64,000 bases of DNA from Lineus longissimus (GCF_910592395.1 NC_088313.1:13038437-13102436), one strand, 5' to 3'; shown: positions 34,100-46,592, counted from the stretch's first letter. Numbers and translations are program-made. Notes: generated from the letters alone by a model not told the origin.

Positions 34100-35629
34100 C
34101 TATAACGTTGCTTCACCGTCCGCAAGCGGGGCACCATTGCCTAATCGTACGGATGTTTCACCTTGGACATTGCAACGCACTATGCTTTCTGCTGGCGGTA
34201 ACGGACGGGTACTCTCCCGCCGGGAGGGTGGATTTAAGAAGCTTTCTCGCCTGGAATTAGCCTGGTTGCTCTCCCGCCGGATACTGTCTCTGAGCGGCAG
34301 AGGACCACCGTATTGGTCCACATAACTGTCTGAACGGACCTTTCTATTCAAACCCCTGCATCGGAATAACAGAATCTCCTTGAACGGTTTTCGGAAATCT
34401 CTGTTAAACTTCGCGTAGATGATGGGGTTGAGGAAGGAATTTAGAAAGCCGAGCCACATGAAGAATGCTTCTAACCAGTGTGGCGGGTTGATTTTAAATG
34501 GTTTACAAAGAGCGCATATAAAAAATGGAAGCCAGCACAAAGTAAACCCACCCATGATGACGCCAAGTGTCCTCGTTGCCTTCGATTCACCGCCTCCTTT
34601 ACTATTGTTTCTGCTCTGGCGATGTCCGAACTTTTTTAATTGAAATTTGGACTTGGTATTCTTTTTCGGCAACATTTCCCGTTTGCTGTCGTCTTGGGAA
34701 TCTTTCGAGCATCGTTTCGCAGACCCATTTGGAAAATTGTGATTCTCTTCGTTGCTATCACGCTTTAGTGCGGATATAGGTGGGATGTGCCAGTTTCCTG
34801 GTCCGCCGGACCCTCCGCTTGGCCGATCCGCCGGCCGCCCAGCGGGGTGAGAACTGGCTCCACTCTTCGATAGTCTTTTCGAGATTAGAAAAATTCGGCC
34901 ATAAACCACGATCATCACAGTTAAAGGGACATAGAAGGCACCAATCGTTGCATAGATTTGGTATCCGAGTTCGTTGCTGACACCACACCTTCCATCGATG
35001 TATTCTTGTTTCCAGCCAATTAGCGGCGGAATACTTATCAGCGCAGAGGACACCCAGGCCACTGTAATCATCAGCGCCATTAACTTTGGGGTCCGTTTGA
35101 TCATGTAGGTAAACGGTCGGGTGATGACAAAATACCGATCTATACTGATCATGCACAGGTTGAGGATGGACGCCGTACACAGCATGACGTCCAGAGATGT
35201 CCATAGGTCACAGACTGTCTCTCCCAATGTCCACACTTGGCGGAGTTCATACATGGCAGCGAAGGGCATGTCTAATACGGCGACAGATAAGTCAGAGACG
35301 GCTAGGGACACGATAAGAATATTGGAGGGCGTACGTAATTTCTTCACAAGGCCTACAGCGAGGATTACCAGCGTGTTACCGATGATGGTGCCTCCGATAA
35401 TCACTGATAATATGATACCGATGATGGCTTGTTGCCAGACCGTGTAGTGCAGACCCGTCGGTTCGTCCGTCGTGTTAGTCCAGTTTGAGAAGTTTGAGTC
35501 GAAGTCGAAGTCGAAGGAGAGATTCCCGAGGTCGTCCCCCGTTGAGGAGAGAAAGGGAGGAGAGGTGGCCGGCGGACTGCCCAGCACCTGGTAACCCCCT
35601 CCTCCACCCGAAGTCGTCGTCAGATTCAT
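34100..35629 (-). CDS. Biogenic-amine G-protein-coupled receptor, 5-HT7-like serotonin receptor
   Basis: The 509-codon frame runs from an ATG at 35629 to TAG at 34100 in one exon. The N-terminus (about 1-65) has several Asn-x-Ser/Thr sequons and no signal peptide. Seven helices follow with family hallmarks: GN at 84-85, D113 (2.50), C140 and C215 for the extracellular disulfide, amine-binding D147 (3.32), DRY at 164-166, P235 (5.50), CWLPFF at 365-370, and NPIIY at 401-405. TM5 has A227, T228 and A231 at 5.42, 5.43 and 5.46. The third loop is long and Ser/Lys-rich (about 250-345). Helix 8 (FNRDFRKPFKEILLFRC) and the later DQYG resemble insect 5-HT7 receptors as I recall them, so Gs-coupled, cAMP-raising signalling is likely. 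C424 may be palmitoylated. Three RRES motifs (451-454, 460-463, 470-473) fit the PKA consensus. Position 7.43 is F395 instead of the usual Tyr. D1-like or other amine receptors are the alternatives. Confidence 0.9.
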   Translation of the reverse strand: MNLTTTSGGGGGYQVLGSPPATSPPFLSSTGDDLGNLSFDFDFDSNFSNWTNTTDEPTGLHYTVWQQAIIGIILSVIIGGTIIGNTLVILAVGLVKKLRTPSNILIVSLAVSDLSVAVLDMPFAAMYELRQVWTLGETVCDLWTSLDVMLCTASILNLCMISIDRYFVITRPFTYMIKRTPKLMALMITVAWVSSALISIPPLIGWKQEYIDGRCGVSNELGYQIYATIGAFYVPLTVMIVVYGRIFLISKRLSKSGASSHPAGRPADRPSGGSGGPGNWHIPPISALKRDSNEENHNFPNGSAKRCSKDSQDDSKREMLPKKNTKSKFQLKKFGHRQSRNNSKGGGESKATRTLGVIMGGFTLCWLPFFICALCKPFKINPPHWLEAFFMWLGFLNSFLNPIIYAKFNRDFRKPFKEILLFRCRGLNRKVRSDSYVDQYGGPLPLRDSIRRESNQANSRRESFLNPPSRRESTRPLPPAESIVRCNVQGETSVRLGNGAPLADGEATL

Positions 35630-35673
35630 CGCGCTATGGACTCAGTGCATCCCAGTCCGAGTGGCGAGACAAC
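35630..35673 (-). other. 5' UTR segment of the receptor gene and splice acceptor
   Basis: Reading on the minus strand, CTGCTTTCTACTTCCAG is followed by GTTGTCTCG, a pyrimidine-rich acceptor ending at 35674. It implies an intron in the 5' UTR about 45 bases before the ATG. The promoter and first non-coding exon would lie at higher coordinates and were not located. Confidence 0.5.
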
Positions 35674-35675
35674 CT

Positions 35676-37010
35676 GGAAGTAGAAAGCAGAAGAACATAG
35701 TTAGTGTAGGCATCAAAGATAGTGAATAAAGAGAATCGTGGCTTGCTTTTGAATTCAATAATGGGGAAGATCAGGGTCGGGTTTTTCAAAGTTCGCTGGC
35801 GGCGGGTTACGAAAGTCCAAAGTTATTGGTATCTGTAATTGGAATTACCTGAAGGAAAAACTTTAGAGAAACCAAACACAAAGTTAGGTCATTTAATGAG
35901 CAACCGTTTCTGCAATGGAAAGAAATTTCGGATTACGGGCGTAACCAATAGGTCATGATCATCGACGAAGAATATGCAAGCAAAATATAAACCTGTTTTG
36001 CACGATGACAAGGCAGCCGCATGCATCCCATTGTCGGATGAATGAAAATTTATATCGTAGTTGATATCAGACTTTAACTTTAAACGATCGGTATAATTTC
36101 GCATCTTCTAGCTTAGTTTCACCTTCACGTGCATAAGCGGTCTAAGGACTTACACAGAGGAGGAGACCAAAAATTGCAAGGGCAATCCCCAATGAGTTTT
36201 GTAAAACGTATTTCAGCCCTCAACAATCTTTGCCAAAAGCTTTCGCATCTCCAGACAAGCCCGGACGGGGACAGCGGTGACACGGAGTCAATTGCTATAT
36301 ATGCCAATGTTTTATGTCCGAGAACCTTGAAATGGTAACTTTAAAAGTGACATAAATTAGCTTCATCAGCAGCCTCATTTAAAAATCGTTTCTAAAATCA
36401 CCGTCATTCTTGTGACAATGGTCTTATTCAGTCTTATCTTATCCTTTTCAATCAACGCGTCGTAATATTCAATATCACAGCATCGAGCTATGAATGCAAT
36501 CCATTTGGATTACGCATCTGTCATCTCTGGAATCCGTGGGAATCATCTAAGCATGCGTTATCAATTCATTTTTATTTCGCACAATCGTGAAACAGCCAGT
36601 TTTTCAGACATCCTGCCATGGACATCCCGGAGTCGTGTCAATAAAATGTGGTGCATTACTAAGATGCGCGCAGAATATACCCAACCGGTAAGTTGTGGCA
36701 ATAATTTGTCAGAAGCAAACAATTGTTGTTGGGAAATACAAGTTATTGGAATGAACTCGTTGTATCCGACGATTGTACTGGGTGTTAACTAGGAGCCTTA
36801 GTACAACCTTTGTCGAAGTTGAACGTAAATTTTGGAACCAATGAGTCTACTGATCATCGACCAGTAACACATTGTGATAATAATTGTTTTCTTTTTGCTT
36901 TTCGTTTTGGGAGGGCATGGGAGGTGGAAATAGTAATAGGCTCACCCGTACGAGGACAGCAACCGATGACACCATGGACCTACATACAATAGGTGTTAGA
37001 ACGAAAATCG
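35676..37010. other. Presumed upstream intron or flank of the receptor gene
   Basis: No coding exon is recognised. A 100-codon plus-strand frame at 36490-36792 has a donor-like GGTAAGT at about 36688, but it matches no family. Confidence 0.35.
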
Positions 37011-37110
37011 ATTCACGAGTCTCGCGTAAATCAATTTGCGCAGGACTTGATGACGTCACATTGTGCTACGTCGTTCGTAAAAGGGTTGTGAAACTTGCCT
37101 ATTGCTACTA
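37011..37110 (+). repeat. Dispersed short repeat, copy 3
   Basis: GCGTAAATCAATTTGCGCAG, GACTTGATGA and GGGTTGTGAAACTTGCCT align with the copies at 15041-15153 and 23656-23741. Confidence 0.55.
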
Positions 37111-40100
37111 GCTTCTTTTTTTAGTAATCCTCTGCAACATGATTTCGCAGACACTTACCTCTGTGTGCTACCAATCTTACCGCTATAGTAATGAACATGT
37201 ACTTTATCATACCGCCTTTTGACTGTTTTCACCAAAACCCAATCATTGACTCGTGTAAACAGCCGGAGCTCACCCAACAATATCTACTGCAACTCCCACG
37301 TATGTAAAGCGGCTTTACAGTTCAGTGGCACCTGTTCCCATGCAAAAGGAGCGGTTTATCATTATTCTGCTAATATAAGTTATATATAATGATATCCAGA
37401 ACAACAGGATGATAGCATTAGCCGCGTCTTCAAAACAGGAGAAATGAAAGTGTTGATCTATGTTCCAGCAATCACGAACCATTGTGGGAAATAATGATGA
37501 CAAATGGACAGCCAAACTGCCAAATCGACTGGGACCCGTCTTAAATTCCAGGGGAGATGCGCGCGCGAGGTGTTAGAATATTGGATACCCGTTCCAAACA
37601 CCACATTAGACATGTTGCAATTAAGAATTAGTTATGGCAACAGCCCGATTTTACAGCCTAGTTAGGGTAATTAAGCAAACAGTTATACAGTTGAAATCAG
37701 TTCGTATATATACTACCTTAGTTCACGTTCTGCTAAATATATTGGTAATTGTACACCATGATATGGTTAGATTTATAAGGATCATTGCGCCTGCGCGATG
37801 ATTTGGGCAATTTGGGAGACTATTAGCTATGACTTTTTAAATTGTTGGCAATGGAGCGATCCATCAGCGTATTAGTGGCGTATTTACGGTTCACATCCAC
37901 GTGCATGTCACACTACTAAAACTTTGACAAATACACAACAACTTCTCTGCATGGGTCTTGTGTTCATTTTCATATTGACACGATTACACACGATGTAGAG
38001 GTTCACATGCTCGCGTTGCATTTGCGTGACCTTCTTAGCTGTATGTCATATTAACGATTAGAGGAGACTTTTCTCAGAGTGACAATGATTCTGGTTACAC
38101 CAACTATACAGCTTCTGGTGCATGAAATTCAAGAATAACAATAATAATCATTTGTATTTAGTTTAGCAGGACATAAAAGACAAGAACTACATGTACAAAT
38201 ATGATGGGGGTTCCAGTTAACTTCTGAGATCCAAGGATTGCAGATGGCAGTTGTTTACATTTTCAATTGGTGCCCACGTAACCATTAGATTCACACGTAG
38301 CTGTAGTGGGAGTTGTAAGGTTTTGACCAAGGCTAGTATTTAAGGCAAGCATATTTTTACATGTACCATTATAGGTTCCGACACCAAGTTTAAAAAGCAT
38401 GTAGGCTGAACAATATCGTAGCCCACGATCTCACGGATGACCTGCCCATTTTCATGTGAGTGAAGGCCTATTTACCCAAAGCATATCAAAGTTTAGGGAA
38501 GGTGACCTACTTCACCGTACCTCGTATTGTTGTGGGCACATCTATGTATTCCGAATCTAAATACCGAAGACATCCAAGCCTGCATTTAAAACATTTCAAA
38601 TGCAAGGTGGTGTAAAGAATTAAACGATCGACCTAGTGTGAATCTCAATATTTTGGGTGGCCATAAATTCTGACTTGCAGTTTTAGCTTTAGTCTGAAAA
38701 GTGTACCCTAAAAGCTAGATTTATGAAATTTTCAGGGGACACATGTATCATTTACATCACCAGTACTCTGTTTATATCTAAGGACTACTGGATATCAACA
38801 ACAAATTTCCATACGTATCTACGCACTCTTAAATTTTACAAGTGCATTTTGGGCCAACCGATATATTTAAGAACGATGTGTGATTGTTTGTGGAACTGCT
38901 GTCGTCTGTGTCCATGTCAAAGCTCCTTCGTTATGTAAACTTTCGGCACTGAATATAATAATCAGTGAATACCTATATTAGATGAAGCAGGCGCATCAGA
39001 AATATCTTAAATACCTCCAAAACGCCACTTATTTTACCGTGGGATTTCTAGTTCCTTTGAGAAGTAGCTAACGCCCCCCCCCCCCCGAGCAGTCTTTTTA
39101 TGATGTACAGCAACGCCCAAAGTAGCAGAACGCTTGTGTGCTTAGAGTTCATCAGAGGTCAGCGACAACTCCAGCAGCTGGCCTCTTTTTGTGTGGCTTT
39201 GACCAGAAATGTCTCGAAGTTGTCATCTAAAAGAATCCGATAGCTTGGTCACAACTGGAGGAACTACGATGTTCCTAGTCCAAAGACCTAAAAGTGAACG
39301 ACTGAGCTTATGTAACGTGTGCGAGGGAAGGAGTATACAACTGACTTTGGTTTTGAATCACACCTCATGCCATACTGTTTTGAAGTACAACATCATTTTC
39401 GCCACAGGGAAAAACACGCGAGGGGGCGATATGACAACACCGAGCTGCTAGCTAGTTCATCGATAGGGATAATAGAAAACAACGACCACGCGATGTCATC
39501 TCATTTTTGCCTTGGTTGGTCGTCGTCTGATTGCTTTTATCAGATAGTAGTGAGCTCGAGAATGGCACATATGTAAGCACGTCAGTGTCACTGGCATATA
39601 CCTACAATCATGATGAAACAGCAGCATGGAGATAACCAACAATTACATCTGGTTTAATTCAGTGTGTTGCCTTTTGATATGCATTGAGTGTATGCCATGC
39701 TACGGACTTCGTAGTTTCTCAGCTTGATTTACCTGGCGAGGTTCGTGCTAAGCCGATGCCCTATGGTTAGAGAATGCTTCGTATTCTACCGCGATCAGAC
39801 TCTCACACAACCACTGCGAGCCCGCGGCGGCGTGTGGTTCCCAAACACTAGAGCCATACATCGGTATGTGTTGCAACCCATGGGCGAATATCAAATGCAT
39901 ATAGTTTTAAGTATCACAGCTTGGACAGCCCAGATTTCAATAGGACCTGTATTTATATCTATCGAGAAAATCAATATATAGGCCTGCATCTTGGGATTTT
40001 CTAAGAGTAAGACCATGCGTAAGTGATATATATTTTCATAATGGATAATGTGTATAGCCTCGTTTTCACCACAGAGGTTTGGGTGAGACAACCATAACCG

Positions 40101-40181
40101 CTTGGGTTGGTGCAACGTGGGAGCATTTTAAAAGCATTTAAACCACATTATTCAACATATAATTTGATATGTTTTAGAATA
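37111..40181. other. No gene recognised
   Basis: Open frames are all under 90 codons. A 14-base C tract lies at about 39073 and an AAT/AATAA-rich run near 38135. Confidence 0.45.
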
Positions 40182-40311
40182 GAAATTGATACCCCACTGT
40201 CGGTATTGATAAGATCGTCTCACCCAAACCGCTCGGGTCAGTGGAGCTAAAATATAGGCCTACATTTCAGCTCCACCCTCGCGGTTTGAGTGAGACAACG
40301 GTATCAATTCC
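40182..40311. repeat. Imperfect palindrome, about 130 bp
   Basis: Three nested pairs occur: GAAATTGATACC (40182) with GGTATCAATTCC (40300), GTCTCACCCAAACCGC (40217) with GCGGTTTGAGTGAGAC (40281), and GTGGAGCTAAAAT (40241) with ATTTCAGCTCCAC (40264). A further TTTGGGTGAGACAACC near 40078 is a direct copy of part of the right arm. It may be a MITE-like remnant or a structured DNA site. Confidence 0.65.
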
Positions 40312-40678
40312 TTAACCTCATGACCTCTAGTCTGAGACCCGAGCCACAATTTCACCGCGTCCATGCAGGCTATATCAGCAGATGCTCATTAGAGGCAGTA
40401 TTCAACTCCCTGTACCGATGGCTATCACGAAGTCGCATGAAAAGCCCCTGCCATGCGAACGAAAGCAGATCGCACTAAAAACAACATGCAACACGATGTC
40501 TAACCCGTACACAAGCTGGCGGTGATATTTTGCTACAATTCACGTTTGCTTGTCATATAATGCCTATTGGCCTTGCCTTTTCATGCATTGTTACCGTACT
40601 CTGCTGACAGTACATGAACATCATAATATTGATATAATTGTTGAGTAATGATGACCGCAGATGATACAATAATGAAAC

Positions 40679-41935
40679 GGCCAGGGGCCATTGTGCTCAC
40701 CGTATAGATATTTGGTGCTTTGTAATTCATCCAGATTAAGACACATTGTACATGTATAGTATATAGGTCAAACCAAAGTCGGTATGACATGTGATGTATC
40801 GTTGCTTGGAGTAAGTACCATAAGAATATCATCAAAAACAAGTCAATAATAAACGAGATATTGCACTTTTTACCTATTTTAGTTTTGGCCTCCTGGTGGC
40901 CGAGTTGAGTACCAGATCAGATCGAAATTCGGTGTCCGAGGTTACATGACGTAGGGAGTCATGTGTATCAAATTTCAAGTTCAAAGCTTTAGTGGTTAAG
41001 AAACGTGCCATAGTTACAATCAAACGACAAATTTACGCCATTTGACCTCTGTGACCTTGAAAAGCAGGTCAGATCAAAAACTCATGTGATGTATCCTTGC
41101 TAGGAGAACCTACCATAAAAATGTTATTGAAAACGAATCACTAAAAATAAGCAAGATATTGCACTTCTTACTTTTTCCATTATGGCCCCCTGGTGGCCGA
41201 ATAAAGAATCAGATCGAGCCAAAATTTGGCATCAGAGGTTATCTGATGTAGGGGGTTATATGCACCAAGTTTCAAGTTCATAGCTTTACTGGTTAAGAAA
41301 CGTGCCATAGTTTACACTCTAACGGCCAATTTACGCCATATGACCTCTGTGACCTTGAAAAGTAGATCAAATTGAAAACCCGTAAGATATGTGATGTATT
41401 CTTCCCAAGGGTACCTACCATAAAAATTTTATCGAAAACAAGTCACTTATAAGCGAGATATCACACTTTTTAGATTTCCACTTTTGGCCCCCTGGTGGCA
41501 AAGTTGAGAATCAGATCAAACTGAAATTCAGCACCAGAGGCTATGTGATATAGGGGGTTATATGTACCAAGTTTCAAGTTCATAGCTTTAGTGGTTAAGA
41601 AACGTGCCATAGTTTACACTCTAACGGCCAATTTACGCCACATGACCTCGGTGACCTTGAAAAGTAGGTCAAATTAAAAACCCGTATGATATAAGATGTA
41701 TATTCGCTATGAGTACCTACAACAAAAGTTTCATCGAAAACAAGCCGCTAATAAGCGAGATATCACACTTTTTAGATATCCACATTTGGCCCCCTGGTGG
41801 CCAAGTAGAGAATCAGATCGGACAGAAATTTAGTGTCACGGGTCATCTGACCTAGGGGGTCATGTGTACAAAGTTTTAAGTTCATAGGCCTAGCGGTTAA
41901 GAAACGTGCCACTGTTTTTGAACTAGGATACGACG

Positions 41936-41988
<53 letters not shown>

Positions 41989-42050
41989 ACGACGACGGAC
42001 GACGGACACTGCGGTATTGTATAGACTCCCCTACGGTGAGCCAAAAAGCC
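40679..42050 (+). repeat. Tandem repeat element with about 300-bp units and (GAC)n tail, copy A
   Basis: At least four units share CCCCTGGTGGCC, TTTCAAGTTCATAGCTTTAG, AAGAAACGTGCCATAGTT and GTGACCTTGAAAAGTAGGTC. The TGGTGGC landmark is at 40894, 41191, 41493 and 41795 (periods 297, 302, 302). The array starts at GGCCAGGGGCCATTG and ends after a (GAC)n microsatellite. GCTCACCGTA at 40695-40704 and its reverse complement at 42032-42041 mark the two ends, suggesting a transposable unit. Bivalve and other marine invertebrate elements combining internal tandem repeats with a microsatellite are a possible parallel. Confidence 0.8.
41929..42007 (+). repeat. (GAC)n trinucleotide microsatellite
   Basis: About 70 bases of nearly pure CGA/GAC repeats with GGAC interruptions follow the last 300-bp unit of copy A. 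Translated poly-Arg or poly-Val frames here are artefacts. Confidence 0.95.
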
Positions 42051-44123
42051 TGTAGAAACTGAAGGTCAACATGTATATAATGGCAAATATACTGAGCTCG
42101 GGAACTGGCCTTCGATGACTTATTCCATACATGGTGTACCAACTCCAGACGAACAAAAACGTGTACATGTATTTGAAGGAGATTGAAAAAAAAAACAGAA
42201 CTAAATAATTGTCTCCAGTCTCTTGACTCTAAACAATATACAAATGTACTCTATTTTTATACTATCCGACTCCGGCTGCAAAGTATACGTGTACATTTGT
42301 ACTTGCAACTGCATCAAAGTCAAAGCCATCTATTTGTTTTCCCCACTATGTTTCGTCAAGTTCATGCTCCATAATCTGCTGCTAACATACACGTCTCATC
42401 TCTGCTCTGAACCGTCCCCAAAACGCCCTTTCTATTACTGCTGGAGGCATTTGTGGGTCCTTGCGCAAGATTTTTCATTTTGTTTTATATGCAGTGTGCA
42501 GAACTTTGCGAGAATAGCATTACTGGATGCTTCATGTACGTTCGCATCGTTCTTTGTAAAAATTGAGTTTTACAATATCTAGAAGATGATAATGACTATT
42601 AAAGGCACTGAAGTCTTCTGAGGATTGCTGTAAAAACGTTGTTCATTATCTAGTGTCATCCCAAATGAAAAGGCCAGCCGGCTTTGGTTTATGGGACACT
42701 CTACTTCCAAACTCCTACCTCTCATGTCAGGCGCCTGGCGAGGGTAGTTTGTGCCCTATATTTGATAAGTTGCCGTCGAATCAACCGGCCGCATCGGAAA
42801 GAGGTTACCAGCGGGCCACGAACCTTCGACATTTTTTCCGTTCACGAGGTGAACGCCATAACCACGGGATCGGTTATCTATTATAACACCGCCTGACTGG
42901 TGTGAATAGATGTTCCTACGAAGGTATTTTTGGTTGATGGTCATCAGTTCAGTGGGTCACCAGGTAGGTTACTAAAATATAGGCTATTGCATTTATCGTG
43001 CTACACCCAGTTGTTGAGTGACGTTCATCACCCTAGTTGGCCGTACTGAACGACCAGCGGTATTTCCTCCTTAGCCTCCACGCGTTGTCTAAGCAGAGCA
43101 ATGTCAATACATTGAGGGTCAAGATGCACTGGGAGGGCAAGTAAGCGATTAAAATAGCTTTGGTTTCTGAGCGATGCAAGGAGAATTGATTGAATGGATC
43201 AAACAACAAATTACTGCTCCGCTGAAGTAAATTTTCGAAATTAAAACAAAACGTTGCATCAGGATAACATGTCAACACCATCCGTGCAAAATGTCAATGC
43301 CAACAAAAGTTCCTCAGTGTTACGTTAGTCGCCCCCTTCCACTAGCATAATAAAAGAAGATTATCCGACTTGATACTTCAACTTACCCCGACCCTCCTCT
43401 TGGTGTACAACTTACAAAGCCACCAATATGACCGCCGTTAGGACACCGTACTCCTTGAAGTTCTGGAGTCCAAAATGTAGTCTAGTTAGTAGAGATTTTT
43501 GAGCCTCCATATCGAATAATTTGCATAGTTTTGACAATATCTCTTCAATCTGACCATTTCATTAATGTCGATACTGTCCTGCCAGCTAGTAACTATTATG
43601 AAATAATATCGATCGACCCATGTCATGATTGGTCATATTTTACCCTGATGATAATGATGTAATTTAGTGTGTTATCTGGCCCGTCAATTTAGTCACCGCA
43701 CTCCATTAAAAACAAAAAAGTCTCATTGCAATCAAAAATGTATTATACACTTGTGTTCGGCCTGCATGCAAGTTTACACTTTCGAATTATTGTAGGTCGG
43801 GATATGCAATAGTTATGCATATAATCTGATTGTGTACATGTAGTTTGTATTTCATTGTATGATACATATGATCGACTTTCACATAGTGAGGAAAAAGCCC
43901 TCCCCTCTACAGCAAGTGGCAACCAGACATTGCATTCTAGAAATAGAGGTTTTTTGGAGCTTTTGACAAAACATTTGAAGGTTTTTCGGTAAACACAAAT
44001 ATGCAACCAGTAGGCGTAGCGGGGTTTTCGGTAAGATGAGTTGGGGAGATTCTGAAAAAACCACTAAAAATTTTAATTTTGCTGAAAATTTTCTACTGTG
44101 TGGGTCAAAATGTTTTTAAAAAA
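42051..44123. other. No gene recognised
   Basis: The longest open frame is about 119 codons (42223-42582, plus strand), Cys- and Phe-rich but without recognisable features. Nothing else stands out. Confidence 0.4.
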
Positions 44124-44241
44124 TCAAAAACCTTTATTTCTATGAGTTATGGCACTGAACTTATCAACAATAAATATGTGATTCAAAAACCTTTATTTCT
44201 ATGAGTTTTGGCACTGAACTTACCCACAATAAATTAGTGAT
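44124..44241 (+). repeat. Two-copy 59-bp tandem repeat
   Basis: TCAAAAACCTTTATTTCTAT and GGCACTGAACTTA occur twice, with CCTTTATTTC at 44131 and 44190. The copies differ at only a few positions. Confidence 0.85.
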
Positions 44242-46102
44242 TCATTGATTTGTGTTATTATACATATAATTTAATGGGCAAAACAACCAAAATTGAATTA
44301 ATCGACTACTCAGCAGCTGTACATTTGAAATAACGAGCGGATAAAATAAAAAATTCTGCCAGGAGCGAGTCGTGTCAAAATACCCGCGCCGCCTTATCAT
44401 CCTATTGCGTACGGCCTTCGATCCAAAAATATATTCCGGGCACGAAAATGTCCTGTTAGACTCTTTAGTATCGACGTTGCACAGAAAATAGCACTGATTA
44501 TGAGCAAAGTGGTATCGTCAGGTAATTCTCTCGGATATATCGCAGGATAAAATACTCCTGAGGAAGTACATAAATGTCACAATGTCACTTAATTGCGCTT
44601 TACGAGTTTATAGGAGGCAAATGTGTGAGAACATACATTACGATCATTAACTGGGATGAGTATCGAGGATTTATGACTGGCTAAACGTTCCACTAACATT
44701 TGTTACAGATTTATCGCTTTTTTATGAAGCTATCCCTTAAGAAATTAGCTAAACGGCTCACAATTGTTGCCTTTATCAATCGAATTGTTATTCACCGTTG
44801 GTTAAATGTACACATGGTATGGATACAAATTGTTTTGATACTGGAGAATTTGAGACGAATACATGCAGTAGAGAGATATCGGGTGGCCATGACGGGTTAG
44901 AGTCTATACTCAATGAAAAGCTAATGAAAATCGCCACACAATGCGATACAGATACAGTTAGTTCCTGTAAAGTTTGAAACTTTTAGTTCTGATACCACAA
45001 CTAAAAGTGTAAATGCCAATTTGGCGCACTATCCGTTTTGTTAGTGTACAGAACTTATCTATTAGAGACGCCCTCCCGCTCTATCAATGACACTTGTTTT
45101 GGACCTAAATTAGTCGCTTCCAATCAATTAGACCTTCCTAATCAGGACACTTCTCTATTCAGTACAGCACTTGTCAGTCCGAGGGTGTCCCTAATGAGAG
45201 GTTCTACAGTAATACTTAATATCAGCGACACAACTGGATATGTACTAATGAAGGCCTCGAAATTGATGACGTTCTATTAGCCACACAATATAATGATATC
45301 ATAATATTGGGGTCAGAGAAAGGTCAGACAAATTGTAATTTTAACAATGGAAAGTTTTTGTATTGAGTCAAAGAAACACGATATTTCATTCGTTGATGTC
45401 AAACCAAAACATAACAACATCTTGGTTTGATACAAGGCACAAACAGTGCAGGAAAAATTTTCATAAAATTGTCAATCCATGTACGTACACAACTTACACG
45501 TACATGTTCGTGCTGATCTGCAGTGTTCCTCGACCTGGTAAAAGGGATGTCATCATGAAGATGAGGCCAAGGACCAATATTTGTTTCAGGATCTTAAAAC
45601 AGACTGACTGTCTCTCTTTATATCACACCAATTGCTTTGCCATCAAAGAGTAGTTACAGAGACAAATAGAGATGAGTGTACATCAAAATAATTTTGCACT
45701 TGCAGTGGGAGGTGAACAGAAATTGACAAATAATGACATATATATAATCAGGCCAACTTATACTCTGTAGTTTTTACACTGGTGGTATTTAGTATTGAAT
45801 GTATCAATTGTTTTGCCATCGGAAGGTTGGTTCATAATGTTCATTAAGTATTCAGAGAGCAGAGAGGGATAGTTTGATAGAAAACGGATAAGATTAGTCC
45901 CCAAAGATAAATTACATGTATTCACATTGACAATGTGTGGAAGATAGTACTGACGAAGCACAATAGCAAAGATACTGGGGGCTAGAACAAAATTGACTGA
46001 ATGAGTTTTGTGAAAAATGGACATGATATATCAGTAAATCATATATTATAACTATTATAACTATTATAATCATATCACTAAACCGAAATGGAACCGAATT
46101 GA
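44242..46102. other. No gene recognised
   Basis: Short AT-rich open frames only. None has domain-like features. Confidence 0.45.
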
Positions 46103-46107
46103 TATTA

Positions 46108-46592
46108 GGGAGTTTCCACATCGCTTACGATTACGATTACGATTACGATTTCAAAGTCGTAATCGTAATACTCTCAAAACCGGCATGGACCAGAAATTTT
46201 GTTTCCGCATTCACACCAACGACTTGGTGTACTGTAGTATAGGCCCTATACTCTGCTCTCATGCTCTGGGTGCACTTTTCTCGGCGCTAAAACATGATCA
46301 TAATCGCCGTTGATCAAATTAAATGCAGTTCCTATGTTTGACAGATATGTTCTAAAGTATTCTTCAATGAATATTTCACCTTGAATTTGATATGTAGCGT
46401 GGAGAATAGGCTTGTCGCTAATCCATGTAATCGTTTTTCGACTTACGAAGATCAGCCGGAATCCTCGTAAGAACGAGACGAAAGAACCATCGACGATTTC
46501 GCTGGGGACGACGTAGCACCAAAAATCGATGACGTCAAACACAAATCGTAATCGTAATCGTAATCGTAATCGTAAGCGATGCGGAAACTCGC
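46108..46592. mobile_element. Short TIR element with ATTACG/CGTAAT-repeat ends
   Basis: The left end GAGTTTCCACATCGC then TTACGATTACG repeats is mirrored at the right by CGTAATCG repeats then GCGATGCGGAAACTC. Over the first 40 positions the inverted repeats differ about once. TATTA at 46103-46107 and TATTG at 46593-46597 could be an imperfect 5-bp target duplication. The interior has a 98-codon minus-strand frame containing a GTAAGT, without recognisable homology. The superfamily is not assigned. The hexamer runs are not telomeric TTAGGG. Confidence 0.7.

Noticed and set aside
41772-42142. Open frames rich in poly-Arg or poly-Val
   Set aside because: They are translations of the (GAC)n microsatellite.
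46120-46150. ATTACG hexamer runs considered as interstitial telomere
   Set aside because: The hexamer is not TTAGGG or a known variant, and the runs form the inverted ends of a small element.
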